Assembly (NCBI RefSeq): GCF_024343775.1
Contig: NZ_RJUF01000194.1
Location: 1-64,000 of the forward strand
Source: Lacihabitans soyangensis
GTDB lineage: Bacteria; Bacteroidota; Bacteroidia; Cytophagales; Spirosomataceae
Length of the DNA: 64,000 nt
Direction of reading: 5' to 3'
Part shown: positions 55,192 through 63,749 of the stretch, piece by piece
How the letters are laid out: every line of letters starts with the position of its first letter
How positions within the stretch are numbered: position 1 is the stretch's first letter
Position numbers and translations under genes: made by a program
Notes under the pieces: generated by a model
The model's database searches: none
Told to the model about the DNA's origin: nothing
What the model saw: the letters and a program-made list of their open reading frames with translations, nothing else

Positions 55192-56406
55192 CTAAAAATT
55201 ATAAGGTGTTTCATTAATCCAATGAAAACCTCTGGTCATCAGTCTAGTATTATTAGTACTTTTTCGAAGAAATATTAATGGTGTTTTTTGATTGGATTGC
55301 GAAAGAGACAAAGTATCCCCTTGAATCTTGTAACTAAACTTCAACGAAGAGTCTGGAATTGCGACATTGATAAGTTTAATATGTTTTTTGACACTGTCTA
55401 ACTCAACAGAATAGGTGGCAGTGATTCCGCCTGATTTATAGGTTTTAATCAGATCGTTGTACACAAAGTTTAATTTCACCCAGTCGTTGGAAGGATTTGG
55501 TACAGAAGCCAATCTTTCATAATAACCAAACAATGTATGTTTAGGAGTTTTAAAGTCTTGAACATAAGTGGTGTATGAAAAATACGGAAGCCCCAATAAT
55601 GAAAACACAACAATAGCATACTTCAATACCAAAATACTGATATTCAAATATTTTTTAGAAAACCTAAAGGCTTTTTGAATATTTAAGGTGGTTGGTTTAT
55701 CAGTAAAAAAGAATTGAAGTAAGTCCTTTATATTGAACACCAGAATATATAAAGTCATCAAAAACAATGTACTTGAGAGAATCTTGACAGGTACATCATA
55801 GAAAAAGTTTATGGCCATCACATTGGCTGTTGTCATAAGGGTTATGATAGCACCCACAGTGACCGTACGACGCCAAAACAACAGTGAGGCCAATATTTCC
55901 ACTATACCCATAAAAAGATTGTAGCCTTTCGAAAAACCGAGAAATGTCCAAGCCAAAGCCATTGGACTTGAGTCGCCATAGGTCTGCATGAGTCGGTACG
56001 GACTAGGATATGGAAACTGTAGTTTCCAAACTTTTATCATGCCGTATTCTATCAATGTAAAACCTACATAAAATCTCAAAGCAGCTATCAACCAATAATT
56101 TAGACGGTCGTAATTGGTATTTTTTGAAAAAACAATTGCCCATATTGAAGAACCGAAAACAGCCAAAACCAATATGAGCAAGACCAATACCCAATTGTAT
56201 GTGGTATCGCCGCTGCCGTTTTCAAAAACAACAATATCGTAAGGTACAACTCCAAAAGTCTTTGAAAACAAGGGTACAATCCAATGCAAAAACTGATTTA
56301 CAAATGGAATGGCTCGCCCAAAAAATTCAAAGAAAATGTATAATCCAAAAAATAAAAAGCTGAATTGAAAACCTAGCTTCTGTATTTGACTCCAATTGTT
56401 TTTCAT
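55192..56406 (-). CDS. DoxX-like polytopic membrane protein
   Basis: 404 residues with about seven or eight membrane helices in the first 270 residues. The DoxX-like core reads LRFYVGFTLIEYGMIKVW ... SPMALAWTFLGFSKGYNLFMGIVEILASLLF ... GAIITLMTTANVMAINFFYDVPVK. The C-terminal 120 residues are soluble and probably extracytoplasmic (YSVELDSVKKHIKLINVAIPDSSLKFSYKIQG). Function unknown. It follows the NarL-type regulator gene by 58 bp on the same strand and may be one of its targets. Confidence 0.68.
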   Translation of the reverse strand: MKNNWSQIQKLGFQFSFLFFGLYIFFEFFGRAIPFVNQFLHWIVPLFSKTFGVVPYDIVVFENGSGDTTYNWVLVLLILVLAVFGSSIWAIVFSKNTNYDRLNYWLIAALRFYVGFTLIEYGMIKVWKLQFPYPSPYRLMQTYGDSSPMALAWTFLGFSKGYNLFMGIVEILASLLFWRRTVTVGAIITLMTTANVMAINFFYDVPVKILSSTLFLMTLYILVFNIKDLLQFFFTDKPTTLNIQKAFRFSKKYLNISILVLKYAIVVFSLLGLPYFSYTTYVQDFKTPKHTLFGYYERLASVPNPSNDWVKLNFVYNDLIKTYKSGGITATYSVELDSVKKHIKLINVAIPDSSLKFSYKIQGDTLSLSQSNQKTPLIFLRKSTNNTRLMTRGFHWINETPYNF

Positions 56407-56464
56407 GGGTAAAAAATATTATTCAAAAAAAATGCTGTTAGAAATGCTGACATAAATTAACAGG

Positions 56465-57106
56465 TCAAACCAAACGTTCTTTCAGGGCCTTCACCACTGC
56501 CTCAGACTTGGAATTGACATGTAGTTTTTTGTAAATATTGTTGATATGGCTACGGACCGTACCCATGCTAATAAAACAATTGGCCGCAATCATCTTATAA
56601 CTATCGCCACTTACCAAACATTTAAGTATATCGAGTTCTCTATCAGAAAGCTTTTCTTCGGGATTGGGCTGATCTTGTGGTTTTGAAAAAAACTCTAATA
56701 CTTTTCGGGCAATGGATGGTGTCATGGGTGAGCCACCTTGGTAAATTTCGTGTATGGCTTCTATGATTTCAACTACCCTTGAGTTTTTTAATAAATAGCC
56801 CGAAGCACCGGCTTGAAGAGCGTCAAAAAGTTTATCTCGGTCCTCAAAAATGGTAAGAATTAGAATATTTATCTCTGGATACTTGGCTTTGACCAAAGCT
56901 GCAGCCTCAATGCCATTCATAATCGGCATGTCAATATCCATGAGGATTACATCAGGCTTATATTCAGAACAGTTTTGTAGAATATCTCCCGGATTTTCGA
57001 AAGCACCCAAAAAATCAAACTCCTCTGAACTTTGCAATAAATGGCTCAGACTGCTACGAAGCGTCATACTATCTTCATAAAGGGCTACTTTTATCACTTG
57101 GTTCAT
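56465..57106 (-). CDS. NarL/LuxR-family response regulator
   Basis: 213 residues from the ATG at 57106, which begins the receiver domain directly (MNQVIKVALYEDS); an earlier codon would add an unstructured head. Phospho-acceptor D57 in VILMDIDMP; switch residues T/K in ILTIFED and LLKNS. The LuxR HTH is at about 150-210 (LSDRELDILKCLVSGDSYKMIAANCFISMGTVRSHINNIYKKLHV). It is transcribed with two upstream histidine kinases of the matching HisKA_3 class. Confidence 0.92.
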   Translation of the reverse strand: MNQVIKVALYEDSMTLRSSLSHLLQSSEEFDFLGAFENPGDILQNCSEYKPDVILMDIDMPIMNGIEAAALVKAKYPEINILILTIFEDRDKLFDALQAGASGYLLKNSRVVEIIEAIHEIYQGGSPMTPSIARKVLEFFSKPQDQPNPEEKLSDRELDILKCLVSGDSYKMIAANCFISMGTVRSHINNIYKKLHVNSKSEAVVKALKERLV

Positions 57107-57172
57107 GATTTGAGGCTGCAATTTGTTTGAAAAATGGTTTATCTGCAATAGAATAAATATATGGTTTTTAAC

Positions 57173-59041
57173 TTAATCTATCTCTAACTGGACAGTGGTA
57201 CCTTGATTTATTTCCGAATAAATATTCAATCGCCCACCAATGTTCTCTGCCCGTTTTTGCATATTTCCAAGACCGTTACGAGAGTTTTTCCCATTTAAAT
57301 CAAAACCCTTTCCATTATCCTTTACGCTGATCTTTATTTTACCATTTTCTATGTCGCCTTTAACCCATAAATTTTTACATTCACTATATTTTATAGCATT
57401 ATTTATGGCCTCTTTCAATATCAAATAAACGTCTTTTCGTTTTTCCATCTCTATATTTCGACCTTCTAAGTCTTCCGAAAAATCAAAGCTAAAGTCTATA
57501 TTTTGAGTTTCAAGTAATGGAACAGCAAAGGACTTTATCTTTGCCTCAAGATTCAGAAATTCGTCATTATTGGGATTGATGGTCCAAATTATCTCATCCA
57601 TTTTATTAATGACCATTCTTGCGTCTTCTGATACTTGCCTCATTAAATCGGTTTTGTACTGCCCCTTTTGTATTTGATAGTCTGCCATTTCGGTCAATAT
57701 AGCGATACTGCTCAGCGTACTTCCAATTTCATCATGCAAATCGGCCGAAAGTTTATTTCGTATTTTTTGTTTATCCTCGATTCTTTTAAACCTTGCTCTT
57801 TTTAATAATATGTAAATTATGGCAACAGAAATGACTATGATTGAAACTCCCACTGCTAACCATATATTTCGCTGCAGTGTGGCATTTTTCTTACCAAGCT
57901 CCATCATTTTGAGTTCAGAATCTTTCTTTTCCAGTTCGAGCTTATTAAACTTCAACGCCCATTCTTTAGAGTAAACCGAATCTTTCAGGGCGTACGCTTG
58001 GTTTTTCAATTCATAGGCTCTTTTGTAATCTTTTGTTTCGGCATACAAATCAGCCAGGTAGAATTTTCCTCCATAAACCCAAGTTGGGTTATTACTTTTT
58101 TCGGCTGTTTCAATTACTCTTTTGGCATAAAAAATGGCTTTATCGTAGTTTTTTAAGTGTTGATAATTAAAATAACTGAGTAAAGAATAAGCTTCTACTA
58201 GTCTATTTACGTCATTTATTCCTTCCGACATCTTCACACTTTTTTCCAAGTAGTATTTCGCCTTATCGTACGACTCTTTCCTCAAATATATTTCGGCCAA
58301 TAAAGACCAAGCCATTGAATAGTTTGCCTTTCTGCCGTACTTCTCAACCCACCTGAGAGATTTTTCTGCGTGTACCAAAGCCTTATCAACATTGTTCTTG
58401 TCTAAATAATAATAAGCAATGGCATTCTCTGCAAGATATCGTTGAGTTAAATCTGTATCTGAATATGCTATGGGCAATAGTTTTTTATACATTTCTTCAG
58501 ATTTTGACGAATCAATATCAGCGTAAATTTTTGCAAGGATTTCATATGACTGTGTTATATATTCTCTCAGTTGATGCTTCTCAGTTAATCTTACAGCTTC
58601 TAGAGCATATTTCAGGGCGTTCTCATTGTCTAAAGAATATTTTGCATTAATAGCCTTAGCTGTAAGTATTTTTTGTAAATACTGAGGTGCTAATTTATGT
58701 TTTTGTACTATGAGGTGTGCATTCTGAAAATGTCTCTTTGATTCCTCGTAGTTGTTAACTCTATATGCCATTAAACCCTCAAAAAAATAAACTTGAAAAA
58801 GGCCAATATTATCATGCAGTTTTTGAGCTAATAATTTATTTTGCTCTAATAAGGTCTTAGCTTTTGAGGTGTCATCCAAAGGGTTAATCAAATACCAAAT
58901 ATATTTTTCAGCAGTTCGCAAATAGTTGATATCCTTGGGCATAATCTTTAATTTACGTTCTAAAGAATCGGCCTGTGGGTTACCATATAACCAGTTAATT
59001 ATTACAAGTTGCAAAAGAATAATTATAAAAATTCGCCTCAT
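57173..59041 (-). CDS. TPR-containing HisKA_3 histidine kinase 1
   Basis: 622 residues from the ATG at 59041 (a TTG at 59050 is in frame). Signal peptide or anchor, then periplasmic TPR-like helical repeats (about 30-370; for example AKYYLEKSVKMSEGINDVNRLVEAYSLLSYF), one membrane helix (about 385-408), the HisKA_3 box RNKLSADLHDEIGSTLSSIAIL (His near 434) and HATPase (DNGKGFD, GLGNMQKRAENIGG). It should phosphorylate the NarL-type regulator 67 bp downstream. Confidence 0.9.
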   Translation of the reverse strand: MRRIFIIILLQLVIINWLYGNPQADSLERKLKIMPKDINYLRTAEKYIWYLINPLDDTSKAKTLLEQNKLLAQKLHDNIGLFQVYFFEGLMAYRVNNYEESKRHFQNAHLIVQKHKLAPQYLQKILTAKAINAKYSLDNENALKYALEAVRLTEKHQLREYITQSYEILAKIYADIDSSKSEEMYKKLLPIAYSDTDLTQRYLAENAIAYYYLDKNNVDKALVHAEKSLRWVEKYGRKANYSMAWSLLAEIYLRKESYDKAKYYLEKSVKMSEGINDVNRLVEAYSLLSYFNYQHLKNYDKAIFYAKRVIETAEKSNNPTWVYGGKFYLADLYAETKDYKRAYELKNQAYALKDSVYSKEWALKFNKLELEKKDSELKMMELGKKNATLQRNIWLAVGVSIIVISVAIIYILLKRARFKRIEDKQKIRNKLSADLHDEIGSTLSSIAILTEMADYQIQKGQYKTDLMRQVSEDARMVINKMDEIIWTINPNNDEFLNLEAKIKSFAVPLLETQNIDFSFDFSEDLEGRNIEMEKRKDVYLILKEAINNAIKYSECKNLWVKGDIENGKIKISVKDNGKGFDLNGKNSRNGLGNMQKRAENIGGRLNIYSEINQGTTVQLEID

Positions 59042-59053
59042 TAATCGCAATTG

Positions 59054-60916
59054 TCAAAGTTTTAAAAATATAATGGTTCCCTCATCCATCTTACTTTTTA
59101 TTTCAAATTTCGCCCCAAGACTTTCAGCCCTATGTTTCATGTTTTTCAGGCCATTTCGTTGGGTAATAACATTTTGATCAAAGCCTTTCCCATTGTCGGC
59201 CACGGTTAATTTGATCTTTTCATTTTCTAAAATACCCTTTACTTCCAAGTGTGTACAATCACTATATTTTATGGCATTGTTTATAGCTTCTTTCAAAATC
59301 AAATAAATATCTTTTCGTTTTTCCATTTCAATATTTCGGTTCTCTAAATCACCTGAAAAATCAAAGTTAAAATCAATGCCCTTGCTTTCGAGCAGTGGTA
59401 CTGCGTACGACTTTAGTCTTGCTTCCAAGTTCAGAAATTCGTCATTATTAGGATTAATCGTCCAAATAATCTCGTCCATTTTTTCAATAACCTTCCGGGC
59501 GTCATTGCTTATTTGTTGCATAACTTCAGGATTACTGCCGGTTTTGGGTTGCATTGCCAGCATTTCCGACAAAATGGAGATACTACTGAGCGAACTACCT
59601 ATTTCGTCGTGTAAATCTGCCGACAGTCTATTTCTTAAGTTTTGTTGTTCTTGTAATCTCCTAAATTTATTGCGAGAATTCAAGATATAAAAACCACCTA
59701 GCGACATAATAACTATAAATCCTATGGCCGAAATAACCAAGTTTCTTTGTAAAACAGTATTCTTATTTTTGATGGCCATTAGATTCAGTGAGGACTCTTT
59801 TTTCTCAAGTTCCAATTTATTCATCTTTAAGGCCCAGTCTTTCGAGAAAACCGAATCTTTAAGAGCTATGGCTTTCTGTTGATACCAGAAGGCCTTTTCA
59901 TACTTCTTAGCATCGGCATAAATGGTAGCCAACGACTCATAAGCTCCATACTCACCGGTAGCATTTCCGTTTTTCTTCGCAATTTCGTACGCTTTCAAAT
60001 AGTAATTGATGGCTTTTTCGGTATCCTTCTCTATATAAAAATGAAAATATCCGAGTAAGGTGTAGGAATCAGCCATCCTGTTCAAATCTTCAATTTTCTC
60101 AGACATTTTTAGGCTTTTATAAATATATTCCTTTGCCAACTTGGGTTGGTTCATTTCGAGGTATACATCCGCCAAGAGAATCCAAGCCATTGAAAAACTT
60201 GCCCTCCTACCATATTTTTCAACCCACTTTAAAGATTCTTTGGCATGTTTTAAAGCATTATCAAGTTGTTTGGTTTGTAAATAAAACGCAGCCATGTAAT
60301 TTTCGGCCAAATACCTTTGGGTATAATCAGAATCCAAATATGCGGCTTGAAGCATTTTGTCATATAACCTTTTCTTGTCTTTAGCCTCAACATCCACATT
60401 CTCAGCTGCCAGTGTCAAATAGGCAGTGGTTATTCCATCTGTCAAATGATATTTTTCAGTTAGTTTGGTAGCCATTTGGGCAAATTTAGTGGCATTGGCA
60501 TGATCAAATTTAAGCCAGTAGTAGTTAGACATCAGGCCAAAATATTTCTGTTGTGATCTTACAGGTAGTTTATTTTCTGTAATAACTTTACCTGCCTTTC
60601 GCAGGTAAGAAAACATCTCATCAAACCTGGAAACTCTACTTCTCAATAATGCTTCAAGCAGATAAATATCAACCAGACTCAGATAATCATTTATTTTAAG
60701 AGCAATCTTCTCTGATTGGTCAAGGATTACGTCAGCCTTTTTAGGATTATCTAATTTATGAACAAGCCACCAAACATATCGAATTGATAACCTGAGATAG
60801 TTTGCATCTTTAGGAATACCTACAAGCAATTTTTCAACAGCGTTGTGTTGATATTTAGCAAAACTTGAGGTATGCCCCAAGAATAAGAATAACGCTATTA
60901 AGGTAGCAAACTTCAC
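59054..60916 (-). CDS. TPR-containing HisKA_3 histidine kinase 2
   Basis: 620 residues from a GTG start, with a signal peptide (MKFATLIALFLFLGHTSSFA). Same layout as kinase 1: TPR repeats, a membrane helix at about 390-412, the box LHDEIGSSLSSISIL (His near 432) and HATPase (DNGKGFDQNVITQRNGLKNMKHRAESLG). The two proteins share long near-identical blocks (DEIIWTINPNNDEFLNLEA, RNIEMEKRKDIYLILKEAINN), so they are a tandem duplication, 12 bp apart, feeding one regulator. The TPR regions differ more, suggesting different inputs. Confidence 0.9.
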   Translation of the reverse strand: MKFATLIALFLFLGHTSSFAKYQHNAVEKLLVGIPKDANYLRLSIRYVWWLVHKLDNPKKADVILDQSEKIALKINDYLSLVDIYLLEALLRSRVSRFDEMFSYLRKAGKVITENKLPVRSQQKYFGLMSNYYWLKFDHANATKFAQMATKLTEKYHLTDGITTAYLTLAAENVDVEAKDKKRLYDKMLQAAYLDSDYTQRYLAENYMAAFYLQTKQLDNALKHAKESLKWVEKYGRRASFSMAWILLADVYLEMNQPKLAKEYIYKSLKMSEKIEDLNRMADSYTLLGYFHFYIEKDTEKAINYYLKAYEIAKKNGNATGEYGAYESLATIYADAKKYEKAFWYQQKAIALKDSVFSKDWALKMNKLELEKKESSLNLMAIKNKNTVLQRNLVISAIGFIVIMSLGGFYILNSRNKFRRLQEQQNLRNRLSADLHDEIGSSLSSISILSEMLAMQPKTGSNPEVMQQISNDARKVIEKMDEIIWTINPNNDEFLNLEARLKSYAVPLLESKGIDFNFDFSGDLENRNIEMEKRKDIYLILKEAINNAIKYSDCTHLEVKGILENEKIKLTVADNGKGFDQNVITQRNGLKNMKHRAESLGAKFEIKSKMDEGTIIFLKL

Positions 60917-61070
60917 GGATAAAATAAATTTCGGGTTATTGTAAATTTGGAAGTTTTATGTCACAGTTCAAAATTCAACCTCTAGATTTTTATTTAAAGG
61001 AAGAGAAAGTTGAAAACAAAAACTCGTGTGTCATCGTGGCAAAAATGCAATTCTTTACTCAGAAAAACAC

Positions 61071-61104
61071 GTCCACACACGTACAAAAGTGTTCGTTTTC
61101 GGAC
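61071..61104 (+). promoter_or_regulatory. Upstream activator sites, unit D
   Basis: GTTCGTTTTCGGAC (61091-61104) plus GTCCACACACGTAC (61071-61084), 20 bp apart, joined by the same CGTACAAAAGTGTTCG block as in operon C. The main site starts 69 bp before the -24 GG. It lies 155 bp upstream of the divergent kinase 2 gene. Confidence 0.8.
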
Positions 61105-61157
61105 GAAAAAAACGAACAATAGATTTGCAAAATATTGATATTCAACAATATAAACTA

Positions 61158-61174
61158 TTGGCACAGCATTTGAA
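61158..61174 (+). promoter_or_regulatory. Sigma-54-like -24/-12 promoter, unit D
   Basis: TTGGCACAGCATTTGAA, the best -24 match of the four (TTGGCAC), with GG-N10-GA spacing. Confidence 0.72.
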
Positions 61175-61191
61175 CCTATCCTTACAGGGTT

Positions 61192-61218
61192 ATGAAAAAA
61201 CTATTTGTTACGTGTTAA
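61192..61218 (+). CDS. Putative leader peptide MKKLFVTC
   Basis: An 8-codon frame starting 20 bp after the -12 GA and ending directly before a long hairpin. It shares its first 13 bases with the frame at 34817. The parallel layout is the main support; either frame alone would be dismissed. Confidence 0.35.
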   Translation: MKKLFVTC

Positions 61219-61260
61219 GAAGTCCTCAGAAAAATTTTAGAATTTTGATTTGAGGACTTC
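61219..61260 (+). terminator. Leader hairpin before permease 9
   Basis: GAAGTCCTCA (61219-61228) and TGAGGACTTC (61251-61260) form a perfect 10-bp stem with a second inner AAAATT/AATTTT helix. A pyrimidine-rich run (TTCATTCTGTTTTC) follows, then the permease start 28 bp later. It looks like an attenuator or terminator in the leader. Confidence 0.65.
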
Positions 61261-61287
61261 TTCATTCTGTTTTCAAAATCAAAAACT

Positions 61288-63651
61288 ATGATCAAAAATT
61301 ACATCAAAATAGCGTTTCGAAATCTTTGGAAAAACAAACTATTTTCCTTTATCAATATTTTTGGTTTGGGTCTTGCCCTGCCATTTGCTTTGCTTTCCTT
61401 GTTGCATTTGCAAAGCACTTTTGAATTCGACAATTTCCACCAAAATCGTGAACGAATCTTTAGAATAATTACGGATGAAAAAACCAATCAAGGCAAAAAA
61501 GTGAGTTATGCCTCCTCTCCTTTTTTACTTGCGGATAAGCTCCGAATTGATTACCCAGGAGTAGAATTTTCAACCAAAACCATGAGAGAATTTGGCTGGG
61601 AACTAAGCAATCAGCTAAAAAACCTGAAAGTAAATATTATCTATATTGAGCCCGACTTTTTTAACATTTTCAATTTCAAACTTGAAAAAGGCGAATATCC
61701 AACTGAGCCTAATACACTGGTAATAAGCCAAGAAACAGCAGAAAGATTTTATAAAAATCTAAATCCCATCGGCCAAATTCTCAATCACCCCACTTATGGA
61801 GCCTTCAAAATCACTGGTGTTTTGAAACCTTTCAAGAAAGAAACCCAATTTAAGAGTGACGTGATGGTTTCGATGGCCACTTACGAAAAACGAATGCAAG
61901 GAAACCCAATCACAAAAAGTTGGGGACAATACGAGAGTTTTTCTTTTGTGAAGTTAAGACCAAAAGTAAATCCAGCTTCGCTTGACTTGGCTTTGGCACA
62001 AATCGCTGAAAAAACCAATGTTAATCTGGTGCAAAACAAGAAGAGAAACGAATTTAGAAAACAAGCACTGGCAGATATTTCCCCAAGTGAAGAAGATCTC
62101 CAAAACAACCCCTATGTGGACAAATGGAGTGATATTTATGTCAATTTCTCCATTCCGATCATGATTTTGGTGCTGGCAGGATTCAATTACACCAATCTCA
62201 CACTGGCTCGCTCACTAGGCCGCTCGCGTGAAGTTGGCGTAAGAAAAGTAATGGGGGCGGTTCGTTCGCAACTCATTGTACAATTTATCGCTGAAGCGGT
62301 TTTGATTGCCTTTTCTGCTTTAATAGTGGGTGTACTGATACTTTCGCTAATGAAAGAATACATCCATGTCAACTGGGTGACTTGGAAGGTGGATAATCCC
62401 TATTTCATTGTTATTATTTTCTGCATTTTTGCATTACTCCTGGGTGTTACTGCCGGCAGCTTGCCTGCTTGGATTTTGTCCAGTTTTCAGCCTGTAAAGG
62501 TTTTGAAAGGAACATTATCTCCGGCATCGTTCGGTAAAATAAATTTCCGTAAGAGCCTGATTGTAATTCAGTTTATTGTAACACTCGGTTTTATATTTCA
62601 GATTGGGCACATGTACAATCAGTTTAAATACATGGCCACCGAGAATGAGAATTTTAACAGAAAAGGTATTTTTAATCTGGCCATACCTTCCAAAAACGCT
62701 AAACTCATTACCCAAGAAATTTCTGAAAATAAAAACGTAAAGAAAATTGGGTTTACTTCCGTTCCCTTTGGAGGTATAACAACGCAGCTGGGTATTGGAA
62801 CACAAAAAAAGGGAGAAAATACTGCATCCTATTATTACGCCTCAGACCGAAACTTCATCGAGAATATGAATTTAACGTTTGTAGCAGGCCAAAATTTACC
62901 CATATCAAGTGGAGATTCTGCTGGGAATTTTGTGATAATCAATGAGAAGGCTGTGGAAAAATTAAACTTGGGAAGCACCAAAGAGGCTGTTGGAAAGACT
63001 ATTTTTTTAAATGAAAACATAGAAGTACAAGTGATTGGCGTGGTAAAAAACTTTTGTCACTTCAATTATCAGTTTGAAATCCAGCCGCTTGTTTTTCAGT
63101 ACAATCCGGCTATGTTTAGGTCAATGGTGATCCAAACCGAAGGAAAAACAGACCAAGCCGAATTTGAAACTTTTGTAAAAACACTTTGGAAGAAACAAAA
63201 TCCATACGAATCAGTGTCTTACAGTTGGTTTGAAGAGGAAATGTACGACAGATATTATCCAGCCGAAGACATGAAAATGATGGGCATCGCCTGTTTGGTT
63301 ATATTGGTGATTGCTGTCATGGGTTTACTCGGTATGGTTATTTATACCACCGAAAAACGAGTAAAAGAAATTGGTATCCGCAAAGTTTTGGGGGCATCGG
63401 TCACCGAAGTGGTCACCATCTTGTCATGGAGTTTTTTAAAACTTTTACTCTTGGCAGGTGTCATCGCACTTCCTATCGGGATTTTCGGTGGCTTGCTATT
63501 CAATGGCCTTTTTACTTTCAACAACGGACTGAATTTCAGCCTGATGGCCATGTTTTTTATAACTGTCCTTTTGATAGCCATTCTCACCATAGCCTATTAT
63601 AGCATGCGTGCAGCTTTTACCAATCCAGTAAATAGTTTGAGAGCAGAGTAG
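61288..63651 (+). CDS. FtsX/MacB-like ABC permease 9
   Basis: 787 residues, the shortest member; opening MIKNYIKIAFRNLWKNKLFSFIN. FtsX modules: NLTLARSLGRSREVGVRKVMGAVRSQL and IYTTEKRVKEIGIRKVLGASVTEV; end AFTNPVNSLRAE. It is about 11 kb from the other permeases and alone in its unit, yet it has the same activator site and sigma-54-like promoter. It must rely on an ATPase encoded elsewhere, most simply the one at 28344 or 19814. Confidence 0.9.
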   Translation: MIKNYIKIAFRNLWKNKLFSFINIFGLGLALPFALLSLLHLQSTFEFDNFHQNRERIFRIITDEKTNQGKKVSYASSPFLLADKLRIDYPGVEFSTKTMREFGWELSNQLKNLKVNIIYIEPDFFNIFNFKLEKGEYPTEPNTLVISQETAERFYKNLNPIGQILNHPTYGAFKITGVLKPFKKETQFKSDVMVSMATYEKRMQGNPITKSWGQYESFSFVKLRPKVNPASLDLALAQIAEKTNVNLVQNKKRNEFRKQALADISPSEEDLQNNPYVDKWSDIYVNFSIPIMILVLAGFNYTNLTLARSLGRSREVGVRKVMGAVRSQLIVQFIAEAVLIAFSALIVGVLILSLMKEYIHVNWVTWKVDNPYFIVIIFCIFALLLGVTAGSLPAWILSSFQPVKVLKGTLSPASFGKINFRKSLIVIQFIVTLGFIFQIGHMYNQFKYMATENENFNRKGIFNLAIPSKNAKLITQEISENKNVKKIGFTSVPFGGITTQLGIGTQKKGENTASYYYASDRNFIENMNLTFVAGQNLPISSGDSAGNFVIINEKAVEKLNLGSTKEAVGKTIFLNENIEVQVIGVVKNFCHFNYQFEIQPLVFQYNPAMFRSMVIQTEGKTDQAEFETFVKTLWKKQNPYESVSYSWFEEEMYDRYYPAEDMKMMGIACLVILVIAVMGLLGMVIYTTEKRVKEIGIRKVLGASVTEVVTILSWSFLKLLLLAGVIALPIGIFGGLLFNGLFTFNNGLNFSLMAMFFITVLLIAILTIAYYSMRAAFTNPVNSLRAE

Positions 63652-63668
63652 TGTTGTCCTTCTAAATA

Positions 63669-63691
63669 CCAAGTTGAATAATTTAACTTGG
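63669..63691 (+). terminator. Possible terminator of permease 9
   Basis: CCAAGTT-GAATAATTT-AACTTGG is a perfect 7-bp hairpin 18 bp after the permease stop. There is no long T run after it. Confidence 0.45.
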
Positions 63692-63749
63692 GCTAAATTA
63701 ATCTTAGGAATTCCTTTCGTATTTTAGCAGACAATTCAACCCAAATCTT

